64,000 bases of DNA from contig NC_063063.1 of assembly GCF_018812025.1 (NCBI RefSeq), positions 5,312,442 to 5,376,441 on the forward strand, in the 5' to 3' direction. The translations under genes were made by a program, and so were the position numbers. The notes under the pieces are model-generated. The model was given only the letters and a program-made list of their open reading frames with translations. It was not told the origin of the DNA and made no database searches. The DNA comes from Megalobrama amblycephala (lineage: Eukaryota; Chordata; Actinopteri; Cypriniformes; Xenocyprididae). Below are positions 35,401 to 47,400 of this stretch, one piece after another (the stretch's first letter is position 1; each line of letters begins with the position of its first letter).

Positions 35401-38400
35401 GTATGAGTGCTGAAGGTGTGAGGGAGTTGTGCTTTATCAATGCTGTCATGAATTCCCACACCGCTGTGTAATTTAATACACAAACCTGAAAAAGAAGATG
35501 TTACCCTTTCCTCATTCCCTGCATTGTTGGGCATTTTTTCAACATGACAATTAGGATATGCATTCTCCCAAGGTGAAAAACCGTCTGTGGACATGTATTG
35601 CACTCAATTTTAACACTCTTGAGAACCTGTGGGTGATTCTGTAGAGACGAGTTGAGCAACACTCCCCATTAAAGATCAGGGCATTTAAGGAGCTCATCAT
35701 CCAGGAGTTAAACAGGACAGATGTGACAATTTGTCATGAACTTGTACACTCCGTGCCACGAAGGGTTAGAGCAGTATATTCAAAATTATGGAGAGCATAC
35801 TAAGTACTAGAATATTATACATTTGTTGAATTAACTAGGGTGTACTCACTTCTGCAATCCTTAATTTAAACAAAATTGGCTAATTTATATATTTTATGGC
35901 TATTAATGACATATATTTCTCAGTTTTTATTATGTATATGTTTAATACATTTTAGTTTTGCCATCTTTCCATGAATTGTATTAGTGATCATAAAGAAAAT
36001 ACATCTTTTGTATTTGTTCAGAGGGGGTGTACTCATTTATGCTGTGCACTGTATAAATTTAAATAAATACAAATTTATATAAAATAATATATATAAAACT
36101 GTTATTAATAATCATGTATTTATTTAAATAAAAATAATTATAAATTACATAAAATATAAATAAAAACTAACTCGACAATAACTAAATAACTAACTCAATC
36201 AATCAATCAAATTATGCAATAGGATCCAGTCATAGACTTTTTTGGTCAGTCAGTGTATATGTTTGGAAAAAGTTCAAACGTTCAAAATCCCTCAGAATAA
36301 TATCAACATCTATATATACAAAACACTGTTGAAAGACTGAACCTCAAAAGAGCGATGCGGTCGTCCATGGAGCCCACCAGAATGTCAGGATAATCATTTC
36401 CATCCATATCCATTCCTCCATTGAGAGAGTAGCCAAATGTCTGAAAGCCACTGGGACCTAATGATTTCCCCTCTATTACCTAAGAGAAACACAGTAAATC
36501 ATCCTGCTCTTGTTCTCATGGTCCAGATATGTCAGATATGATCGACTGTTGATCTATAGTCTATTGCTGTGTTACAATGATAAGTATGATTACAGGGCTA
36601 TGAAACAGTAGGTAGTTGTACAAAAGTCACTCCAAAATTCTAAATAAAGCCGTTCCGTTAAAATTCCATGATGCTTTGCTTTACCTGGCTGGGTTCCTTG
36701 GATATTCCATTTTTACTTCCCATCCATATAAAGACTTTCCCAGAGTCTTGGAACGGAGCACCAACAGCAAAATCTGAATGAACAAAACAAGACACAAACC
36801 CCAGAACATGTGATTAACTCTCCATGGCCTCCAGATGGCAGCATTATAAAACAAATCACATGAAATTATGCATTTCTGCATACACACTACCATTCAGACA
36901 TTTGTAGTTGGTATGATTTTTAAAATGTTTTTGTAATAAATCTCATGTTCACCAAGACTGCATTTATTTACAGTAAAAACAGTCATTTTGTGAAATATTA
37001 TTGTGATGTAAAATAACAAAATAAGTGTAATTTATTCCTGTGATCAAAGCTGAATTTTCAGCATCATCACTCCAGTCTTCAGTATCACATGATCCTTCAG
37101 AAATCATTCTGATATGATGAAACATTTCTTATTATTATCAATATTGAAAACAGTTGTGCTGCTTCATGTTTTGTGGAAACTGTGATTCTTTGATGAATAG
37201 AACATTTTAAAGAACAGCATTTATTTGAAATAGAAATATTTTTAACATTATAAATGTCATTTTGATCAATTTGATGCGTCCTTGCTAAATAAAAGTATCA
37301 CATTCTTGTAAAAACTTTTGAACGGTAGTGTACTTTTGAGCATGTTCATGTAACATACATTATGCTTATAAATATGATTATGTTTTATGATAGCATACAT
37401 TTTTAAACAAGTGCATATTATTCATAATAGCTACTTATACTACCTTGAAACCCATCCTGATTGATGTCCCCCACTGCAGCAACAGCAAATCCAAACCCTG
37501 ACCCTTTTTTACCCTTCAGAACCAAGCTGGCATTCTGCTGGAAGGAACCGTTCTCGTTCATGAAGATGTAAACTGCCCCTCCCTCCTCCTTGTAGCGTTC
37601 AAAGAAGAACGGCGCTCCGACGATCAGGTCGTTCCAGCTACAACAGCATGCAACCACACAAATGACGCGTTATGTCTAAATGATTAATGTTTATTTTCAT
37701 AGAAGCTTTAGTAAAGAATGATAAAGCTGCCATATAAGTGCAGTCAGCCGTGTATCCGTTGACACGCTTAAGTATAAAGCTCAAGCAGGATCTTTGCAAG
37801 GGCACGTGGGGACATGCTTTGGTCTACTTCCTTTCAGTTCACTTTAAAACTCAGTGAAGCGTTAGACAGATCAGTCTCTGTGATGATAACGGATTACTGG
37901 CTATGCAAACAGTGATATTGCCAAGTTTCACTATTAGTACAAAACTGTGTGAACTGAATCCCATTGAATCTCAATGTATGGACACTTTGGTTTTTTTGAA
38001 TATGTATACTTGATTTGATGTGATACAAAGTAAACATCAAATACTAAGTTACCATAATAACAAACAGTTTTAACAGATTATCCATTTACAGCTCAAACAA
38101 CACAGCGATTGAGTTAAACAGTGACCCACTCGTCATTGTTGAGGTCCGTAACCGCCAAACAGCTGCCAAAGTACGACCCAATTTGTTCCCCTGGGATCGT
38201 CACCAGTGGGTTCAGACCCGAATCTTGTTTTTCTGCCAGGATCACTGAACCCTTGAAATTATCTCTGGGAGCCCCCGTCACCACAGTGTACTCAGAGCGA
38301 TCCAGTAACTTCATGTCCTCCAGCACAGAGTAACCTGAAGAAAGAGATGAGTTCTGTGTGTGACCAGCAGTGAAGACACTGTAGAAACTTGTCAAGCCAC

Positions 38401-41400
38401 TGTAAAGTTCAATTACAGTCAAGTGACTCTTTTGAGAAAGAAGGAAAAAGTTATGCTGCTATGCTACTTTTATTTTATCATTTTATTTTGGTAACACTTC
38501 ACAATAAGGTTTCATTAGTTAACATTAGTTAATGTATTAACATAAACTAACAATGAACAAGACATTTGTTAAAGTATTTACTAATCTTTGTTAAAGTCCC
38601 CCTGCGGTGAAAATCAAGTTTTTAATGTTGTTTACACAGTTGTGGCCAGAATTATTAGCCCCCTTCATAAATATGATCAAAGATGACTCTAAAAATAAAT
38701 CTGCATTGTTTATCCTTTTGATCTTTAATTTATAAAATTAGCTAAAATCTAACCTTTCATTGAAGGAAAAGAATTGAAAATGGGGGGAAAATAACATTAA
38801 GAAATAAATGTTTTTCTCCAAAACACGTTGCCCACAATTATTAGCACCCTTTTATTCAATACTTTTTGCAACCTCCTTTTGCCAAGATAACAGCTCTGAG
38901 TCTTCTTCTATAACGCCTGATGTGTTTGGAGAACACCTAACAATAGATCAGAGACAATTCCTCCATACAGAATCTCTCCAGATCCTTCAGATTCCAGCTC
39001 CATGTTGGTGCTTCTTCTCTTCAGTTCACTCCACTCATTTTCTTTAGGGTTCAGGTCAGGGGACTGAGATGGCCATGGCAGAAGCTTCATTTTGTGCTCA
39101 GTGACACATTTTTGTGTTGGTTTTGATGTTTGTTTTGGATCATTGTCCCGACGGATGATCCAACCACAGCCCATTATAAGATTTCTAGCAGAAGTGGTCA
39201 GGTTTTGATTTTTTATCTGTTGGTATTTGATAGAATCCATGATACGATATATCTGAACAAGTTGTTCAGGACCTCCAGCACAAAAATAGGCCCACGACAT
39301 TAAAGATCCAGCAGTATATTTAACCGTGGGCATGGGGCACTTTTTATCCATGTGTGCACCAAACCCATCTGGTGGGTTTGCTGCCAAGAAGCTCTTGTTT
39401 TAGTTTCATCTGACCATAGAAGCTTGTCCCGTTTGAAGTTCCAGTCTTGTCTGACAACTGAATATGCTGGAGATTGTTTCTGGATGAGAGCAGAGAATTT
39501 TTCTTGAAACCCTCCCGAACAACTTGTTGGGATGTAGGTGCTTTTGATCATTTTTTTTAGGGTTTCTGAGATTCAAGACTCAACTAATCTCTGCAATTCT
39601 CCAGCTGTGATCCTTGGAGAGTCTTTGGCCACTCAAACTTTCCTTCTCACCACGCATTAGGACGATTTAGACACACGTCCTCTTCCAGGCAGATTTTTAA
39701 CATCTTTAGTTGATTGGAACTTTTTAATTATTGCCCTGATGGTGGAAATGGGGATTTTCAATGCTTTAGGTATTTTCTTACAGCCACTTTCTATTTTGTG
39801 AAGCTCGACAATCTTTTGCTGCACATCAGAACTATATTCTTTGTTTTTTCTCATTGTGATGAATGATTAAGGAAATTTGGCCTTTGTGTTTCCTCATGTT
39901 TATATTCCTGTGGAACAGGAAGTCATGGCTGGACAATTTCATGTTCATGATCACCCCGGTGAGCTAAAAAATTTAAATATGAATGGGAATATACTTCAGA
40001 GATATTTTACTCATAAACAATTCTAGGGGTGCCAATAATTGTGGGCAACATGTTTTGGAGAAAAACATTTATTTCTTAATGTTATTTTCCCTCCACTTTC
40101 AATTATTTTCCTTCAATGAAAGGTTAGATTTTTGCTAATTTTATAAATTAAAGATCAAAAGGATAAACAATGCATATTTATTTTTAGAGTCATCTTTGAT
40201 CATATTTATGAAGGGGGCTAATAATTCTGGCCACAACTGTATGTCTATGTAGTGTTTTTAATATGCTTTAAGACAAACCATGTGCAAATTCATAAGTCAG
40301 CACCATTGCTGAGCATTTACTAATAAAATCTGCAGTGAACCAAAGACAGTTTTAAAAAACAGTTTGAAATCGCTGATGTTTCAGACATCACAAACTGCCT
40401 TGTAACCAATCACGTCAACTCATGATCATTAGTGAATGGATCTCTGAGCTCCTGTGAGTGAGTGAGTGGGGGCGGGTCTAATTTGCATATTCATTGAACA
40501 GGGTATACTAAATGAGGCAAGGGTGTAGAGTTAAAGCTTATTTATACTTCTGCATCGGACCTACGCCGTAGGCTGTGCGTCTGTTTTCATTTATACTTCT
40601 GCGTCGTTGTACGTGTCGACGTGCATGCAGACCACTAGTAGGCAGTGTCCGCGGTCATGTTGAGTATCAAGGCAAAAGCCGAAGAAGAAGCAGCTTGTCA
40701 TGTACGTTGTGAGAAGCTTACAAATAGAAGCGGCAGAAATGTGGCAAATAGGTAACAACTTTTGTTGCAGTTTGGCAGAGTGTGTCCCCTGAAACCGAGC
40801 ATTTTTTCATCCCTACGCTTTGTTACATTTTTGAAGAGGCACACGTCAGGCTACGTCGTAGGCTACGCATGCTACACACAGCCTACGCCATAGCTACGGC
40901 GTACACTCGATGCAGAAGTATATATCAGCCTTTATATTCAAGCTATTTTAAGAAATCGAACATTTTTTACAAGACGTAATATAAGTCTAAGGTGTCCCCT
41001 GAATGTGTCTGTGAAGTTTCAGCTCAAAATACCCCATAGATTTTTTTTTATTAATTTTTTTAACTGCCTATTTTGGTGCATAATTACAAATGCGCCGTTT
41101 CAGGCTGCGGCTCCTTTAATTGCTCGTGCTCTCCGCCCCCTCCCAAGCTCTCAACTCTATCATTGCATAAACAAAGTTCACACAGCTAATATAACCCTCA
41201 AAATGGATCTTTACAAAGTGTTCGTCATGCATGCTGCATGCATACATCGGATTATGTGAGTATTGTATTTATTTGGATGTTTACATTTGATTCTGAATGA
41301 GTTTGATAGTGCTCCGTGGCTAACGGCTAATGCTACACTGTTGGAGAGATTTATAAAGAATGAAGTTGTGTTTATGAATTATACAGACTGCAAGTGTTTA

Positions 41401-44400
41401 AAAATGAAAATAGTAACGGCTCTTGTCTCCGTGAATACAGTAAGAAACGATGGTAACTTTAACCACATTTAACAGTACATTAGCAACATGCTAACGAAAC
41501 ATTTAGAAAGACAATTTACAAATATCACTAAAAATATCATGCTATCATGGATCATGTCAGTTATTATTGCTCCATCTACCATTTTTCGCTATTGTCCTTT
41601 GCTTGCTTACCTAGTCTGATGATTCAGCTGTGCACAGATCCAGACGTTAATACTGGCTGCCCTTGTCTAATGCCTTGAACATGAGCTGGCATATGCAAAT
41701 ATTGGGGGCGTACATATTAATGATCCCGACTGTTATGTAACAGTCGGTGTTATGTTGAGATTCGCCTGTTCTTCGGAGGTCTTTTAAACAAATGAGATTT
41801 ATATAAGAAGGAGGAAACGATGGAGTTTGAGACTCACTGTATGTCATTTCCATGTACTAAACTCTTGTTATTCATCTATGTCGAGGTAAATTCAATTTTT
41901 AATTCTAGGGCACCTTTTAAATACAACTTTAAACACAAAGACAGCATAATTAATACATAAAAATATTGATCAAATTATTATAAGATGATTAATAAAATAA
42001 CACTAAATACTAACAAAAAACACTATAAAATATATAAAAATTACTGATATAATCATTATAAGATTGCTGATCAATTAACACTAAATAATAAAACACTATA
42101 ATTTATATTAAAAAATAATGAGAAAGATTCTTGTACAATTATTGATCAATTAACACTAAACACTAACAGTACAAACAAAAATACTAATTATTTTAATGCA
42201 TAAAAATTACTGATAAAGTTATTGTATGCTATACTCTTTGCTATACAGAAAAATGCCATGCAGAAAACTGCAAAGAGATTCATATGAATCAGTGAAATAT
42301 TTTTGAATGGTTTCATTTAAAGTGCCCCTATTATGCCATTTTTAACATTCCTAATTTTGCACTTTAATTTTATCCCATAATAAACATTGCAGCATCACCT
42401 CTTTTGTCTGAAAATTGTTACATTCGAACATTCAGTCTTTCTAAACCCCTCCTTTCCTCAAGACTACTCTGCTCTGATTGGTCGACCCAGTCTATTGTGA
42501 TTGGCCTACCGCTTACAGTGCGTGTCGGAAACAAAGCGACTATTACCATATCTGAATTCCAGCTCCGGATCTTCCTCAGCACTTGATGCACAGTTACACA
42601 AGTGCATGCAAAGTGGATTTGTAGCGCTGAAAACAGCATCTTCTCAACATGTCGACAACACAAACCAAACTCCAGTCTCAGCTACAACTACAGTGTTTGA
42701 GGGCAAGTCAAAGCAGACGTTGTTCACAGGCAGCCAATGAAGATCATAGTACTTAAATGGCCTTTTATGCAAATTTGTTACATTGTGTTACAGGAAGTGA
42801 GACTGGAATTGCTGGAACTGGAACTGCTTATTTTGGCAGTTCAAAATCAATTCTTTCTTTTAGGAGACAATAACTTCATTTGTCATGCACTTTAATCTTT
42901 TACAGTCACTTTAAGACCTTTTTTTCAAAACCGAAAATCACAGTACATACCTATGTAGATGTTGAGCCTGTCCTCGCCTAGCATATTGAAGCTTCTTTCA
43001 TTGGCATCTCCAGCAAAATCTGAGTTGGTGTCTCTGCTTTTCATATGGACAGTGCCTATTGACATAAGAATTCCTTTTATTAACAATATGACCCTCTTTA
43101 TATGTGATAACGGAGAGCTGACGCACACTAAAGAACTAGTATATTTTCCACATGAATCATTTGTTTATTTTCCCATACTACTTGTGTAACTCACCCTGCC
43201 ACACAAAGCTGCCAGGGGTCCCAAAGAACACATCGTCCTCCGTCATGCCCCCTGAGATGCCCATGTTACACATGCCCTCAAGGTTCTGGTCATAGTTGAA
43301 GTCACACAGCTCGTAAGTGTCCGACTGCCAGTAATCAGAAGGGTCGTAGGTCAAGTCGTTGCCCCGCACGTAACATTTTCCCACCATACGCTGCTGTTCT
43401 TCAGTGCCCAGCAGTTTTTTTACATAGCGATGGCCACATGCCTGCCAACATGAACGAAGTGATGATCATAAGGAATTCTGATTAGTATCTGCTTCATTTA
43501 TTTACTTCATCAAAAATAGTAAAATTGTAAAATAATATTTCAGTTTAAAAGAACTGTTTTCTATTTTAACATATTTTAAAATATAATTTTATTCCTGTGA
43601 TGCAAAGCTGAATTTTGAACATCATTACTCCAGTCTTCAGTCACATGATCCTTCAGAAAATATTTCAGGATTCTTTGAAGAATAGAAAGGTTCAAAAGAA
43701 CAGCATTTATTTGAAATAGAAATCTTTTGTAACCTTATAAATGTCTTTACCCAGGTGAACAAAAAAGTAAATTTCAATAATGTACTTAAAGTGCTCTACT
43801 AAATTTAGTACTTAATATACTAAAAATTCTTCTTTAGTACTTCTTAAGATAATCTTAAGAACATCTAAGTGTACTCAACTGTGCTATTTTGAGACACCAT
43901 GAAATATGAACTTAAATATGCTTTTAATATACAATCTCTGTATTTAAAAAATGTATTTAGATACTACTTATAGTACATTTGAACCCATAGTGTACTACAA
44001 GTGGTAACTTGATAGTTCACCCAAAAATGAAAATTCTGTCATCATCTACTCACCCTCAAGATGTTCTAAACCTGTATGAATTTCTTTGGTCTGCTGAACA
44101 CAAAAGAAGATATTTTGAAGAATGTCGGTAACAAAACAGTTGATGGGTCCCATTGACTTCCATAGAATTTTTTCCCATGGGGCGCATCAACTGTTTGGTT
44201 ACCTATATTCTTCAAAATCTTATCTTTTGTGTTCAGCAAGAAGAAATAAATTCATACAGGTTTAGAACAACTTGAGGGTGAGTAAATGATGACCACTTTA
44301 ACAATAGACATCTAAACCAGCTAATGAAGGCCTTCAAGCTTACTTGAAAACTAAACTGAAGAATAGAGGACTGAATGTATCTGACCTACTCATTGGGTCC

Positions 44401-47400
44401 GGAGGAGGGGTCCGACACTTACAATTTTGTTTGTGAAATTTAAGCACTGTCTTGCCTTTGCAAGTAAAGCGTTTACTGTAAAATAAAAGGGAACCAAAGA
44501 CGCATCTCATCTCACCAGCACGCGTCCTCCGTTCCTTTGACTGGCCACGGTCACTCCCAGCCACATGCCCTCCACCATCTCCGTTGACTGCGCTAGAGGA
44601 GAAACAAACTCCATCAGATAGCAGCTATTTTATTCCCTCAGTTTGCCTGCAAAGAGTATTTCATTATATCAAAATCTGAATGATGAGGTCATGATGGAAC
44701 TGTGCTATTGTTGTTGGCTTGAGAGAGATTCTCAAACAGAAATAATAATAACATTTGCATGTAGCCACTTGTGAAAAGATATATACTTCAAAAAAGAGTA
44801 CTTATTAGAGAAATAACACACTTGAAGAATATACTAAATGTAATGTTTTCAGGCATGTTATTTACAATTATGTTAAAATGTATTATAGATTAAATTTATA
44901 TTAAAAGCAATTAGTTACACTTAAAGGGTTAGCTCACCCAAAAATGAAAATTCTGTCATTAATCATGCCGTTCCACACCCGTAAGACCTTCATTAATCTT
45001 CGGAACACAAATTAAGATATTTTAGTTGAAATCCGATGGCTCTGTGAGGCCTCCATAGGGAGCAATGACACTTTCTCTCTCAAGATCCATAAAGGTACTA
45101 AAAACATATTTAAATCAGTTCATGTGAGTACAGTGGTTCAATATTAATATTATAAAGCGACGAGAATATTTTGGTGCGGCAAAAAAAACAAAATAACGAC
45201 TTATTTAGTGATGGCCGATTTCAAAACACTGCTTCAGGAAGCATCGGAGCACAAATGAATCAGTGTGTCGAATCTGCTGTTCGGAGCGCCAAAGTCACGT
45301 GATTTCAGCCGTTGGCAGTTTGACACGCGATCTGAATCATGATTCGATACACTGATTCATTTATGCTCCGATGCTTCATGAAGCAGTGTTTTGAAATCGG
45401 CCATCACTAAATAAGTCGTTATTTTGTTTTTTTTGCCGCACCAAAAATATTCTCGTCGCTTTATAATATTAATATTGAACCACTGTACTCACATGAACTG
45501 ATTTAAATATGTTTTTAGTACCTTTATGGATCTTGAGAGAGGAAATGTCATTGCAAGGCCTCACGGAGCCATCGGATTTCAAATAAGATATCTTAATTTA
45601 TGTTCCGAAGATTAATGAAGGTCTTACGGGTGTGGAACGGCATGAGGGTGAGTAATAAATGACAGAATTTTCAATTTTGGGTAAACTAACCCTTTAAGAA
45701 TGCTTTTGATCTACTTAATTAGGAATTAATTTCATATTTACTTCTATTTTCTTTGAGATATGGTTAAAGTGTACTGCTGGATATACTGACAAGCATTTAT
45801 GGTAAACTAAAATATACTTTAATGTCATTTCAATTGAAACTTGTCTGTCATGTACTTATTAATTGCACATTTATAATGATAAACATTAATTTAGTACATA
45901 TAAAATATTAATATTAAAAAACAGTTAAAATTATAAACAGGTACTTTACATTTGCTTTAGTACTAAAATAAGTGTACTTTAAAAGCATGACAAAAAATTA
46001 TTAAAACATAACATTTTAAAATGTTTTTTATAGGTGATAGAGAGGATTTTTTCGTCGACTGAGAGTCCAAAGACTGTTACTGAGTCTTTGAAATGAGCGC
46101 ATGCGTAAGAACAGCCCCCCTCCTTCACAACACATTTCAAAGGAACGCCTCCCAAAACTCGTAAACACTCGTATTGGAACACGAGTGTTTACCACCGGCA
46201 TTCGCTGTGCCGTGTTTTTTGGATTCATTATGTCGGACTCACCGCAGGTAACTCATAATCTGCCGTTGTTACTCCTGTCTCCTGACAAAAACATTGCATG
46301 CAGCGCCTGTAGAGTGTGGAAAGTTCTCTCACAAGGAACGTCACGGCAGTGATTGACAAGCCAGAGGGCCAATCGTTTACGCGATTGGCTGATGTTTTTA
46401 AGGCCCTACCTCGTGCACAGATGATGTATATTAATATTATTCCTTTCAGTGCACCTAATAAATAGTCTTTTATCAGTTAGTAAAGACAGTTTCAAGTAAT
46501 ATTGCAAAAATGTATAAAACAAAACATCCTCTGTAGCACCTTTAAACTAAAACACCTAATTTGACATTATTACAAAGTGCACTTAAAGGGATAGTTTATT
46601 TTCATCAAAAATTTAAAATTATCCCATAATTTACTCACCCTCAAGCCATCCTAGGTGTATATGACTTTCTTCTTTCAGTCAAACACAATCAGAGTTATAT
46701 TTTAAAAAAAATTCTGCCTCTTCCAAGCTTTATAATGCGAGCGAATAGTAACTGAGATTTTGAAGCTCAAAAAAGCGCATTCATCCATCATAAAAGTAAT
46801 CCATATGGCTCCTGGGGGTTAATAAAGGCTGAAGTGAAGAGATTTGCTTAGTTTCAGAAGGCCTTTGTTAACCCCCTGGAGCCGTATGGATTACTTTCAT
46901 GATGAATGGATGCACTTTTATGGGCTTAAAAAATGGTACCATTCACTCCCATTATAAAGCTTGGAAGAGTCAGAATATTTTTTAATTCCGATCATGTTTG
47001 ACTGAAAGAAGAAAGTCATATACACCTAGGATGCCTTAAGGGTGAGTAAATTATGGGATAATTTTCATTTTTGGCTGAACTAACCCGTTAAGTCATGAGC
47101 ATGTACTTAAATTGCCTTTTAATTTATTAGTATTATATTATCTGCAAAATATACTTTTAAGGTTTGAAGTACACTAAAGTGCACATTCAGTACAATTAAG
47201 TGCACTTCTTTTTCACAAGGGGAATTCCTCACTGTTAGCTGCAGGGCATGAACACTAATGAACTTAGGAAATTGAAAGCTGTGAAACATTTGTGATGAAA
47301 AGATACATGTTAGTCTTGTAAAAAGCCATAATATTACCCATGAATTCAAAAGATATCAGACTCTGCGTGCTTTAGTCAGTTTTTTGAAGCAAAATTAGAA

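Noticed and set aside
41647..41853. Minus-strand open frame recurring at 54592-54777
   Set aside because: It belongs to the family C MITE body; its conservation is explained by repeat copy number.
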